Positions 1 to 6,594 of a DNA stretch of 16,705 bases are shown piece after piece; the stretch's first letter is position 1; every line of letters begins with the position of its first letter. The stretch covers positions 1 through 16,705 of the forward strand of contig JBKPDO010000352.1 in assembly GCA_046727955.1 (NCBI GenBank), in the 5' to 3' direction. Both the position numbers and the translations under genes were made by a program. Source of the stretch: DASVXQ01 sp046727955. GTDB taxonomy: Bacteria > Actinomycetota > CALGFH01. The notes below the pieces were generated by a model. The model saw only the letters and a program-made list of their open reading frames with translations, ran no database searches and was not told where the DNA came from.

Positions 1-73
1 GTGCGGGAGAACTGCATGCACGGATTGACAGGGGGCCGCTGGTCGACCACGCCATGGTGAGCTGATTCGAGCA

Positions 74-93
74 CCGGCGGGGAAACCCGCCGG
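74..93 (-). terminator. hairpin with GAAA loop downstream of the gdhA remnant
   Basis: Positions 74-81 and 86-93 form a perfect 8-bp stem (CCGGCGGG/CCCGCCGG) closed by a GAAA tetraloop on the plus strand. It lies 15 bases beyond the stop of the minus-strand glutamate dehydrogenase remnant. No T-run follows on the minus strand, so it is a terminator candidate by position and stem strength only. Confidence 0.35.
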
Positions 94-108
94 CCTGAGC
101 CCAGACAC

Positions 109-919
109 CTACAGCGTGGGGAACCAGCGGCCTACCTCACCCGAGAGCGTCACCGGTTTGGCGCCCATCGCGATCAGCTTCTCGACCGTGAACTGGGCCA
201 CGTTGCCTGACCCGGAGACCAGGCACGTCTTGCCTTCCAGCGCGTCCCGCGCTGCGACAGCATCTCGTGCGCGAAGTACACCAAGCCGTACCCGGTCGCT
301 TCGGGGCGCATCAGCGAGCCTCCCCACCCGATCCCCTTGCCGGTGAGCACGCCACTGAACTCGTTGCGGATCCGCTTGTACTGGCCGAACAGGTACCCGA
401 TCTCGCGCCTGCCCACGCCGATGTCGCCGGCCGGCACATCGGTATTGGGTCCGATGTGGCGATACAACTCGGTCATGAACGACTGGCAGAAGCGCATCAC
501 CTCGGACTCGCTTCTCCCCTTCGGATCGAAATCCGCCCCTCCTTTGCCTCCTCCCATCGGCAACGTCGTCAGCGCGTTCTTGAACACCTGCTCAAAGGCG
601 AGGAACTTCAAAAGCCCGAGGGTGACAGTCGGATGGAACCGCAGCCCCCCTTGTAGGGGCCGATGGCGCTGTTCATCCCCACCCGATAGCCACGGTTGAT
701 CTGGATCTCGCCGGCACCGTCCAACCACGGAACGCGGAACACGATCACCCGCTCGGGCTCCACCATGCGCTCGAGGATCTTCGCTTCCCGGTATGCCGGT
801 TGCCGCGTGAGCACCGGCTCGACCGATCGCACGACCTCATGGACCGCCTGATGGAACTCGGTCTCCCCTGGGTTCTTCGCGATGACGCTTTGCATCAGGA
901 GATCAACCAACGCACTCAT
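109..919 (-). pseudogene. gdhA: glutamate dehydrogenase remnant, two frameshifts and C-terminal truncation
   Basis: The product resembles hexameric NADP-type glutamate dehydrogenase (2-oxoglutarate + ammonia to glutamate). Reading through three minus-strand frames recovers consecutive family signatures: VEPERVIVFRVPW, AIGPYKGG, LRFHP, FKNALTTLPMGGGKGG (substrate-binding Lys), FMTELYRHIG, DVPAGDIGVG (catalytic Asp), RPEATGYGLVYF and, at the start of the nucleotide-binding fold, LVSGSGNVAQ. Each of two frame changes fits one missing base in a C/G run: near 645-650 (between GPYKGG and LRFHP) and near 246-248 (before DALEGKT). The frame then stops after about 270 residues, whereas the family is about 450, so most of the Rossmann domain is absent. 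The start chosen, MSALVDLL at 919, has an excellent ribosome site. The catalytic domain is present but the cofactor domain is not, so it cannot make a normal enzyme as read. Confidence 0.9.
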
Positions 920-923
920 GACG

Positions 924-934
924 CTCACCTCCTC
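924..934 (-). promoter_or_regulatory. strong Shine-Dalgarno of the gdhA remnant
   Basis: On the minus strand GAGGAGGTGAG sits 4 bases before the ATG at 919. It decides for the internal start MSALVDLL over the upstream in-frame ATG at 970. A near-perfect site on a dead gene suggests recent decay, or sequencing errors in the coding part. Confidence 0.7.
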
Positions 935-1206
935 GTCGTGCTCCAGAGTTCTCCTCACCGCACCGCTCACAGCACCGCGGCGTCGCTGCTGTCACCAGGG
1001 CTGCGCAGGTCGAGTCCCGGATAGTACGCGCGCAGGTCGACCACGGCTCCAACCCCCTGCGTGCTGGTCGGCGCACCCCGGCTCTCCGCGCGTCAGGGTG
1101 CCCCTTGGCCTCTACGGCGGCACCGGTCGGCTGGCCCCCCCGGCCAGGCGGCTTCGGGCGGCATCAGCCAGAGGGGAACTGAAGAAGTTGTCCAGCGGAG
1201 TGGACA

Positions 1207-1239
1207 GGAGTCTGCTCGGAGTCTGCTCGGAGTCTGCGC
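1207..1239. repeat. three tandem copies of an 11-bp unit
   Basis: The unit GGAGTCTGCTC occurs at 1207-1217 and 1218-1228 exactly and at 1229-1239 with one change (GGAGTCTGCGC). It is flanked by GTGGAC (1200-1205) and its complement GTCCAC (1245-1250), so the array sits inside a loose inverted repeat. The 11-bp period is not a codon multiple, which argues against a coding repeat. Confidence 0.8.
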
Positions 1240-1328
1240 GCACCGTCCACTAGAGGTGACCGGCTCCCCGACGTGGGCTGGCGCCTGCACGACCGTGCTG
1301 CTCACGGCGACCTCCTGGCCTTGACCGG

Positions 1329-1346
1329 CCCGCCGCCGGCGGCGGG
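1329..1346. repeat. 18-bp perfect GC palindrome
   Basis: CCCGCCGCCGGCGGCGGG is its own reverse complement. It directly precedes the ATG at 1347 that opens the frame of the rhodanese fragment. It could be a protein site, a remnant terminator or a compositional accident. Confidence 0.5.
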
Positions 1347-1705
1347 ATGCCGTCCGACCCCGAGCGTGCTCCCTGGCAGGGCGCTCGTCAGGGGCTGTTC
1401 GTCCCGCTCCGTACGGGACCCTCGTCGGGGTGCTGCACGCCAAGGGCGCGGGCCGGCGGCACGCCCCTGGCCGGGCTCCGCCCGGCATCGCTGCGGGAGC
1501 TGGCTGCCGCCCGGTCCCGGCACGGCGTGGTCGTGCTCGACGTGCGTCGCCGTCTGGAGTGGTCGGAGGGCCACATCGCCGGCGCCGTCCACGTCCCGCC
1601 GCACGAGCTGACGGCTCGGGTCCACGAGCTGCCAGCAGGCCAGGTGTGGGTGCTCTGCCGCAGTGGCTACCGGGCGACGGTCGCCGCGTCCCTGCAACAC
1701 GCGGT
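1347..1705 (+). pseudogene. rhodanese-like domain fragment
   Basis: The recognisable part runs from about 1467 to 1700. It has the rhodanese order: VVVLDVR (structural Asp), EWSEGHIAGAVHVPP, then the active-site loop VLCRSGYRATVAAS with the persulfide-forming Cys (residue 104 from the ATG at 1347). Rhodaneses move sulfane sulfur through a Cys persulfide. The wording of this domain matches what I know of the C-terminal rhodanese module of two-domain metallo-beta-lactamase/rhodanese proteins, whose N-terminal hydrolase part is missing. The first 40 residues (1347-1466) are not recognisable. The frame stays open past 1705, but there it is antisense to the tetR gene, so the domain's last helix is lost. 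I take it as a remnant of a larger gene; a free-standing small rhodanese is possible but less likely. Confidence 0.6.
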
Positions 1706-2263
1706 TCAGCGTGAAGGGCGGGCCGGCGGTGGCTTGGATCCTTCCAGGAAGAGCCGCAGCGCGGTCGCGCTGATGTCTTCTGGTCCGGTAGCGGCCAGCT
1801 CGCTTGCGCGCAGGCAGGCGTGGACCAGCGCATACAGCGCCTCGACCTGGCATGACAGGGGCAGGTCGCTGCGAAGGTCGCCCGCTTGGCGTCCGCGTTC
1901 CAGCAGCGCGACGACGGCGGAGAAGGCCGGGATGTCCTGGCCGGTGAGCAGCCGCTGGCGAACCAGCACCAGGAAGTCGTCGCCGAGGGCGACCAGGGCC
2001 CGCACCGCGCGCGCGAGGCCCTCGGCGACCGGCACGGTCGCAAGGTTAGCCTGGGTCAGGTGGTGTTCGGCGTTGCGGAGGGCCCGGTCGAGGACGGCGG
2101 TCAGCAGGGCTTGGCGGGTGGGGAAGTAGCGGTAGATCGTGCCGCGGGCAACGCCGGTGGCCTGCGCCACGGCGCCCACGGTCGCGTCCTGGTGCGATGC
2201 CAGGAGGTGGGCGGCCGCTTGGGTGATCGCGGCCGCAGTGGCGTCGCCAGTTCGCCCGGTCAT
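1706..2263 (-). CDS. TetR/AcrR family transcriptional regulator
   Basis: This 185-residue protein has a TetR N-terminal DNA-binding helix-turn-helix: ITQAAAHLLASH, then VGAVAQATGVARGTIYRYF (about residues 28-46), continuing FPTRQALLTAVLDRAL. The C-terminal helical ligand and dimer domain is as divergent as usual. Length is typical. It is expected to act as a ligand-released repressor, often of efflux genes. The nearest efflux genes are the DrrA/DrrB-like pair on the same strand, but a transposase stump and another remnant lie between, so a link is only a guess. The last residues (SKPPPARPSR) are antisense to the broken end of the rhodanese fragment, so the C-terminus may have been changed by that junction. 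There is no clear Shine-Dalgarno before the ATG at 2263. Confidence 0.88.
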   Translation of the reverse strand: MTGRTGDATAAAITQAAAHLLASHQDATVGAVAQATGVARGTIYRYFPTRQALLTAVLDRALRNAEHHLTQANLATVPVAEGLARAVRALVALGDDFLVLVRQRLLTGQDIPAFSAVVALLERGRQAGDLRSDLPLSCQVEALYALVHACLRASELAATGPEDISATALRLFLEGSKPPPARPSR

Positions 2264-2330
2264 GTATCCCCGGGTTGAACGTTACTGTTACTGTTTTGTG
2301 ACATGACCGTTCTATCGGTGTCTGTTCCAA
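2264..2330 (-). promoter_or_regulatory. upstream region of tetR with GTTACT repeats
   Basis: This is the most AT-rich spot nearby. On the plus strand GTTACT is repeated at 2281-2286 and 2287-2292, followed by GTTTTG at 2293-2298 and GTGACATGAC. TetR regulators commonly bind next to their own start, so the repeats are operator candidates. I see no convincing -35/-10 pair. Confidence 0.4.
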
Positions 2331-2489
2331 TCGACCGGGGGAAGGGCTGTATCCCCGGTGGGTGCGGCTCGTCACGGCATTGGGGGGCGTTCGTTGCGAT
2401 CCGGTCCAGCTTCCCTGCCTGTTGATCTGCTCCTCCCGAGTATCGGTGAGGAGCCAGGCGCCGTGCCTCCCGACGCCGCGGTTGCCGAC

Positions 2490-2775
2490 TTCCTGAGCCA
2501 GTAGCGCTTGAGCAACTGCCGATGCCAGCGCAGTAGCGTCTCCGGCGCCACCAACCGATGGTGTCGGCGCTGCGTGGGGAGCAGCCGGGCCAACGCCGAC
2601 AGGACAGCGCGGTCTGGCCAGGAGAGGCGTGGCCGGGCGACCTGACGGCAAGACCGCGACCTCGTGTCCGTAGTACGAGGAGCTCGGCGTTCTTGGACGC
2701 CTGGCCGCGGCTGAGCAGCGCGAGCCAGCCGATAAGCTGGCAGAGGATCATGTAGAGCAGTCTCAACGTCTCCAT
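2490..2775 (-). pseudogene. decayed integrase-core transposase, N-terminal stump
   Basis: Minus-strand reading from ATG 2775 gives METLRLLYMILCQLIGWLAL, then ASKNAELLVLR, and after frame changes RQVARPRLSWPDRAVLSAL, LAPETLLRWHRQLLKRYWL-like sequence ending near 2490. This is the N-terminal module of the single-ORF rve-type (IS3/IS481-like) transposase found intact at 5216 (compare LEILVLQQQLRVLRRQ and TPQTLLRWHRELVRRKW). At least two frame disruptions lie near 2640-2675: an extra base before the expected HEVAVL, then a further shift. The DDE catalytic core is wholly absent. It is therefore an old, inert stump. From 2490 down to about 2331 no gene is recognisable. Confidence 0.75.
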
Positions 2776-2786
2776 GGCTGGCGATC

Positions 2787-2804
2787 GTCGCGGACATCCG
2801 CGAC
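2787..2804. repeat. 8-bp inverted repeat before the transposase stump
   Basis: GTCGCGGA and its complement TCCGCGAC are separated by two bases and lie 12 bases upstream of the stump's ATG. The intact relative has a comparable GC hairpin (CGCGAA 5166-5171 with TTCGCG 5180-5185) at a similar place, about 30 bases upstream of its ATG. This may be a subterminal element of this IS family. Confidence 0.5.
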
Positions 2805-2828
2805 TGGCGCGAAGCCTCAGGTCAAACG

Positions 2829-3088
2829 TCACGGATGGGTTTCGGCACCAACACCGTAGCCGGTCGGCTCGCAGCAGGCGAGCACCAGCGCCTGCTCGGC
2901 GGATTCCGGCAGCTTGAGCGAGATCCGGTAGTCGTCGCCGGGCTCGCCCTCGGAGCCCAGGAAGGCAAATACCTTCTTGCCCACCTTGGCGGTGCGGTCG
3001 CCCTCCCAGGGGAAATCCTCCCAGGCCCGGGCAGCACCAAGGCGAACTCGCGCAGGCTCGCCGCGGTCCTCGCGAGGCCACCGGTCAT
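2829..3088 (-). pseudogene. MmcQ/YjbR-like protein fragment with frameshift
   Basis: From ATG 3088, behind GGGAGGGG, the frame reads SLREFALVLPG. After one missing base in the C/G run at 3026-3028 it continues AWEDFPWEG, TAKVGKKVFAFLGSEG, YRISLKLPESAEQALVL and CCEPTGYGVGAE, then meets TGA at 2829-2831. This matches the start of MmcQ/YjbR (DUF419-type) small proteins, which have a CyaY-like double-stranded fold; their function is poorly known. About the first 85 residues remain of a family usually near 115-120, and the conserved end is missing. The gene begins 30 bases after the permease stop on the same strand, so it was probably the third gene of the exporter operon. It breaks off about 50 bp from the transposase stump, which fits loss of its 3' end during IS insertion or deletion. 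Confidence 0.7.
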
Positions 3089-3118
3089 GGCCCCTCCCAG
3101 CCCGGGCCAGGCGCTGGC

Positions 3119-3946
3119 CTACGTGGCCCGGCGGTAGCGCCAGACCGCGATCGGCGCGAACACCACCAGGATCGCCACATCCCAGGCTAGGGCCTGCAGC
3201 ACGTAGGAGGCGGTGGACACGCCGATGGCGTCACCGCCGATGCACAGCGCCCGGACCGCCGTGGCGGTGACCGACACCGGCTGGTGCTCGGCGAACGGCT
3301 GCAGCCAGCTGGGCATGGTGGCGACCGGCACGAAGGCGGACGAGGCGAACACCAGCGGAGCCATCACCGGGAAGGCCGCGGCCTGGGCCGTCTCGGGATC
3401 GCCGACCCACAGCCCGACGGTGGCGAAGATCCACGACATCGCATAGCCGAACGCCAGCACCAGCAGCATGCCGCCGACGAACTCCGCCGCGCTGGTGTGC
3501 ACGCGGAACCCGACCGCGAAGCCCACCAGCGCCATCAGCGCCACGACGAAGACGTTGCGGAAGAGATCCGCCAGGGTGCGGCCGAACAGGACCGCCGACC
3601 GTGCCATCGGAAGGGAGCGGAACCGCTCGAGCAGCCCGCTCTTGACGTCCGTTGCCAGGCCCACGGCGGTGGCGATGGCACCGAACACCGTGGTCTGGAC
3701 GAAGATGCCCGGCATCAGGTAGTCCACGTACGGGACGCCGGGGATGGACTGCACCGCGCCACCGAACACGTAGCGGAACAGCAGCACGAAGATCACCGGC
3801 TGGATGGTGGAGAACACCAGCAGCTGCGGCACGCGCCGGTAGGCGATCAGGTTCCGCCCGGCGATGGCGAGCGAGTCTCGGACGGGGCGCAGCGGGCTCG
3901 GGCGGCGATCCACCTCTGCCTGGGCAACGGTGGTGGCTGTCGTCAT
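3119..3946 (-). CDS. ABC-2 type transporter permease, DrrB-like
   Basis: This 275-residue membrane protein is the permease partner of the ATPase just upstream. About six hydrophobic segments are visible: near residues 40-62 (LLVFSTIQPVIFVLLFRYVF), 76-100, 130-147, 155-180, 188-210 and 252-268, with a short cytoplasmic N-terminus. The segment YLMPGIFVQTTVFGA followed by DVKSGLLERFRSLPMAR is characteristic of the ABC-2 DrrB/daunorubicin exporter group, where the amphipathic loop contacts the ATPase. Its start overlaps the ATPase stop by four bases (ATGA, 3943-3946), so translation is probably coupled. It most likely exports a hydrophobic compound or lipid; the substrate cannot be told from sequence. 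Length and domain content are complete. Confidence 0.9.
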   Translation of the reverse strand: MTTATTVAQAEVDRRPSPLRPVRDSLAIAGRNLIAYRRVPQLLVFSTIQPVIFVLLFRYVFGGAVQSIPGVPYVDYLMPGIFVQTTVFGAIATAVGLATDVKSGLLERFRSLPMARSAVLFGRTLADLFRNVFVVALMALVGFAVGFRVHTSAAEFVGGMLLVLAFGYAMSWIFATVGLWVGDPETAQAAAFPVMAPLVFASSAFVPVATMPSWLQPFAEHQPVSVTATAVRALCIGGDAIGVSTASYVLQALAWDVAILVVFAPIAVWRYRRAT

Positions 3947-4956
3947 GGGGCACCTCCACCTCGGGTGGGCTGAGCGCCTTCGGGAGCGGCAGGAGCGGGG
4001 GCGCCCTCGGCGCGATGGCCGGTGAGGGCGAGGAATACGTCGTCCAGGCTCGGCTCGCGCACCGCGAGCGTCGCCGGCGCCAGGTCGTGATCATCGAGGG
4101 AGCGAAGCACGTCCATCAGCATGCGTGAGCCGTCGTGGGAGGTCAGGCGAACGGTTGTCCCGTCCCGCTCGGCGCGGGCATCGAGCACGCGGGAGAGCAG
4201 GTCCTGGGCGCGGGCGGCCTTGGCGCCGTCGCCCATCCCCAGCTCGATCACGGTGCTGCCGAGCTCGGCCTTCAAGGTGGACGGGGTGTCGTTGGCGATC
4301 ACGTGTCCTCCGTCGACGACCGCGATGCGGTCGGCCAGGCGGTCGGCCTCCTCCAGGTACTGGGTGGTGAGCAGCACCGTGGCGCCATCGCCCACCAGCT
4401 CACGGATCATGTTCCACAGCTCGTTCCGGCTGAAGATGTCGAGGCCGGTGGTCGGCTCGTCGAGGAACACCACCGGTGGGCGCTGCACCAGCGCGGCGGC
4501 CACGTCGAGGCGGCGGCGCATGCCGCCCGAGTAGGTCCGCACCGGCCGGTTGGCCGCGTCGGTCAGGTCGAACCGCTCGAGCAGCTCGTCAGCCCGCGAC
4601 CTCGCCTCGCTCCTGGAGAGCTGCGCCAAACTCCCGGTCAGGCGCAGGTTCTCCTGGCCGGTCAGGTTCGGGTCCACCGCCGCGTACTGGCCGGCCAGCC
4701 CGATCAGGAAGCGGACCCCGTCGGGGTCCTGGACCACGTCACGGCCCAGGACGGCCGCGCGACCACCATCGGGGCGGAGGATGGTCGCCAGGATGCGGAT
4801 CGCGGTCGTCTTGCCGGCGCCGTTGGGGCCGAGGAGCCCGAACACCGTTCCGACGGGAACCTCGAAGTCGATGCCGTCAAGGGCCACCACTTCGCCGAAT
4901 CGCTTGGCGAGACCCTCCACGACGATGGCGTTGTGTGTATTCCCCTGTTGGCTCAT
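3943..4956 (-). CDS. ABC transporter ATP-binding protein, DrrA-like
   Basis: From the start MSQQGNTHN the product is 337 residues, normal for DrrA. Walker A is GPNGAGKTT (43-51), the Q-loop Gln is at 90, the signature is YSGGMRRRLD (142-151), Walker B is VVFLDEP (162-168) and the D-loop is GLD (171-173). The usual switch His is replaced by Gln in LLTTQYLEEAD (Gln199), a known feature of DrrA-type ATPases. The C-terminal motif EPSLDDVFLALTGH (301-314) is also DrrA-specific, and a Pro/Ala-rich tail follows. It powers the membrane partner encoded next. A longer frame reaches ATG 5040 and another ATG lies at 4965. I prefer 4956 because homology begins just after it, but no start has a good Shine-Dalgarno. 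Confidence 0.92.
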   Translation of the reverse strand: MSQQGNTHNAIVVEGLAKRFGEVVALDGIDFEVPVGTVFGLLGPNGAGKTTAIRILATILRPDGGRAAVLGRDVVQDPDGVRFLIGLAGQYAAVDPNLTGQENLRLTGSLAQLSRSEARSRADELLERFDLTDAANRPVRTYSGGMRRRLDVAAALVQRPPVVFLDEPTTGLDIFSRNELWNMIRELVGDGATVLLTTQYLEEADRLADRIAVVDGGHVIANDTPSTLKAELGSTVIELGMGDGAKAARAQDLLSRVLDARAERDGTTVRLTSHDGSRMLMDVLRSLDDHDLAPATLAVREPSLDDVFLALTGHRAEGAPAPAAPEGAQPTRGGGAP

Positions 4957-4984
4957 GGTCGGCATGCTGCCATAACTGGCGCAA

Positions 4985-5125
4985 CCCGGCATCCTTTTGC
5001 CACACCCCCTCGCGGCCAGGTCCCGCGCCAGCCGCTCCACCAGCGCCAGCAGCCAGCAGGTCCTGCGGTGCGTGCGCGATCAGGTTGGCGTCGCGCAGCT
5101 CCTGGCGGGTCGGCTCGGGCAGCCG
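4985..5125 (-). other. possible coding scrap upstream of the drrA-like gene
   Basis: Minus-strand translation gives RLPEPTRQELRDANLIAHAP and, after a frame change near 5045, LALVERLARDLAARG. It reads like helical protein sequence but belongs to no family I can name. It has no start of its own and ends near the inverted repeat at 5127-5158. It may be the remnant of a regulator or small protein once preceding the exporter. Confidence 0.25.
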
Positions 5126-5126
5126 C

Positions 5127-5158
5127 GGCCACGCCGCGCCGCCCGGCGCGGCGTGGCC
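5127..5158. repeat. 15-bp perfect inverted repeat, 2-bp spacer
   Basis: GGCCACGCCGCGCCG (5127-5141) and its exact complement (5144-5158) flank a CC dinucleotide. It lies between the divergent exporter operon and the transposase gene. It has no U-run on either side, so it may be a terminator that shields one unit from the other, or a site linked to IS insertion. Confidence 0.75.
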
Positions 5159-6340
5159 TGTGGGGCGCGAAAACGCGGATTCGCGTCGTGACCAGGGACT
5201 CCGTACCATCCGCCGATGCTGTTCCTACTCTCGTTGGTCGTCCGCGTGCTTGCCCGCCTGCTCGTCCTCTCAGCCACTGACCACGCGACCAAGGATCTAG
5301 AGATCCTGGTCCTCCAGCAACAGCTGCGTGTACTCCGCCGCCAGGCTGGTCGACCCAGGTTCACCCCGCTCGACCGCGTCCTGCTCGCCGCGGCAAGCCG
5401 CGCGCTTCCGAGGCGGCAGTGGACGTCAGTGTTCCTGATCACGCCCCAGACGCTGCTGCGCTGGCACCGCGAACTCGTGCGACGCAAGTGGACCTACCGC
5501 AACAAGCGCCAGCCTGGCCGTCCGCCGCTCGACGCCGAGGTCGTCGCGTTGGTGCTGCGGATGGCCAGGGAGAACCCGCGCTGGGGCTGCGTCAGGATCT
5601 GCGGGGAGCTGCGCAAGCTCGGGATCCGGGTGGGCGCCACGACGATCAGGACGCTGCTGCGACGACACGGGCTGGGCCCAGCGCCACGACGCTCGGGGCC
5701 GAGCTGGACGCAGTTCCTCAAAGCCCAGGCCGAGGAGATCGTGGCCTGCGACTTCTTCACGGTGGAGACGATCTGGCTCAAGACGCTCCACGTGTTGTTC
5801 TTCATCCAGCTGAGCACCAGGCAGGTCGTCGCGGTCGGGGTCACGGCGCACCCCGACTCGGCGTGGGTCTCCCAGCAGGCCAGGAATGCTGCGATGGATC
5901 TCAACGATCGGGGAGGGTCGATCAGGTTCCTGCTCCGCGACCACGACGCCAAGTTCACTCGGTCCTTCGATGACGTGTTCAGGAGCGAGGGTGGGCGCGT
6001 CCTGCGCACGCCGATCGAGGCGCCGAAGGCGAACGCCCATGCCGAGCGGTGGGTCCAGACCGTGCGGGCAGAGTGTCTGGACTGGACGTTGCTGCTCGGG
6101 CGGCGCCATCTGCTGCGGCTGCTGCGCGGCTACGTCCGCCACTACAACGAGCAACGACCGCACCGCAGCCTTGCGTTGGCCGTTCCCCAGCCTGAGGCGC
6201 GGGAACAGCGTTCACGTTCACGGCAGGTCAACCCTGTGAGGTCAGGCGTCGCGATGTGCTCGGCGGCCAGATCCATGAGTATTACGAGGTCGCAGCATGA
6301 AAATCAGGGCGGTCTCAGGGGTCACAGCAACACCGCCCCA
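5159..6340 (+). mobile_element. IS element of the rve/DDE single-ORF type (bounds approximate)
   Basis: The element is defined by its transposase gene. The ends are not firmly identified. TGGGGCG at 5161-5167 has its complement CGCCCCA at 6334-6340, which could be the core of degenerate terminal repeats, but seven bases in such GC-rich DNA is weak. No target duplication was recognised. A stump of a related element lies at 2490-2775 in the opposite orientation. Confidence 0.45.
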
Positions 6341-6373
6341 GGAGATTGCCACAGTCTGGTCTTGGGCGCTTGA
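5216..6373 (+). CDS. integrase-core (DDE) transposase, C-terminal frameshift
   Basis: This 385-residue frame has an N-terminal helical segment (LARLLVLSATDHATKDLEIL), a DNA-binding region (LDAEVVALVLRMAREN, PRWGCVRICGELRKLGI, about 105-137) and an rve catalytic core. The probable triad is Asp179 (ACDFFTVET), Asp242 (RDHDAKFT) and Glu277 (ANAHAERWVQTVR), with Asp-Glu spacing as in IS3/IS481-type enzymes. The end YNEQRPHRSL (310-319) is typical. The natural C-terminus is in another frame: RRDVLGGQIHEYYEVAA followed by TGA at 6298-6300, recovered if one base is missing near 6228-6245. As it stands the protein replaces that tail with about 40 unrelated residues. Catalytic residues are intact, so activity is possible but doubtful. 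Confidence 0.85.
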   Translation: MLFLLSLVVRVLARLLVLSATDHATKDLEILVLQQQLRVLRRQAGRPRFTPLDRVLLAAASRALPRRQWTSVFLITPQTLLRWHRELVRRKWTYRNKRQPGRPPLDAEVVALVLRMARENPRWGCVRICGELRKLGIRVGATTIRTLLRRHGLGPAPRRSGPSWTQFLKAQAEEIVACDFFTVETIWLKTLHVLFFIQLSTRQVVAVGVTAHPDSAWVSQQARNAAMDLNDRGGSIRFLLRDHDAKFTRSFDDVFRSEGGRVLRTPIEAPKANAHAERWVQTVRAECLDWTLLLGRRHLLRLLRGYVRHYNEQRPHRSLALAVPQPEAREQRSRSRQVNPVRSGVAMCSAARSMSITRSQHENQGGLRGHSNTAPGDCHSLVLGA

Positions 6374-6594
6374 GATTGCTGCTTAAAGTAAGCGGCGAAC
6401 CCTTCGACGATGATCGACGCATTCAAGGTGGATGCCGAGGCTGCGGTAAAAGTCAGCGAAACGCGTGGAGGACGTCCTGCTGGATCTACGGCTCGAGCTC
6501 AATCCGCGAGGAGGACCTGTCGGGGAAAGAGCTGCGCGAGACACCGCTCCGGTCGTCCGCGCTCACGGTCGCCGATCCGGCGACCCGCGCATGC
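6301..6594. other. stretch between IS and arsR without a recognised gene
   Basis: Beyond the probable transposase stop at 6300 and before the arsR stop, short open stretches occur on both strands (for example MIDAFKVDAEAAVKVSETR from 6410 on plus). None has a recognisable family, ribosome site or length to support a gene call. The first 40 bases probably hold the right end of the IS. The rest looks like leftover sequence. Confidence 0.4.

Larger units (their letters stand above)
920..1346. other. 427-bp stretch without a recognised gene
   Basis: No recognisable complete gene is present. On the minus strand 967-1092 is open and reads like natural coding sequence near its end (VVDLRAYYPGLDLR, then a TGA at 967-969). 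It may be the 3' end of a lost gene upstream of gdhA, but I cannot name it. The stretch also holds an 11-bp direct repeat at 1003-1013 and 1030-1040 (GCGCAGGTCGA, partly encoding the repeated DLR of that reading), the tandem repeat at 1207-1239 and the palindrome at 1329-1346. Confidence 0.4.

Noticed and set aside
1..60. Plus-strand frame reading VRENCMHGLTGGRWSTTPW to a TGA at 58-60
   Set aside because: It could be the end of a gene entering from the left, but 19 residues are too few to recognise or support.
1700..2129. Continuation of the rhodanese frame to 2129
   Set aside because: This part is antisense to the TetR helix-turn-helix gene and reads as low-complexity Arg/Ser/Ala sequence.
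4135..5280. Long plus-strand open frame opposite the drrA-like gene
   Set aside because: It is antisense to clear Walker A, signature and Walker B motifs and has no domain of its own.
5159..6340. TGGGGCG/CGCCCCA as definite terminal inverted repeats of the IS
   Set aside because: Seven matching bases are expected by chance in such GC-rich DNA, and no target duplication was seen. It is kept only as an approximate boundary.
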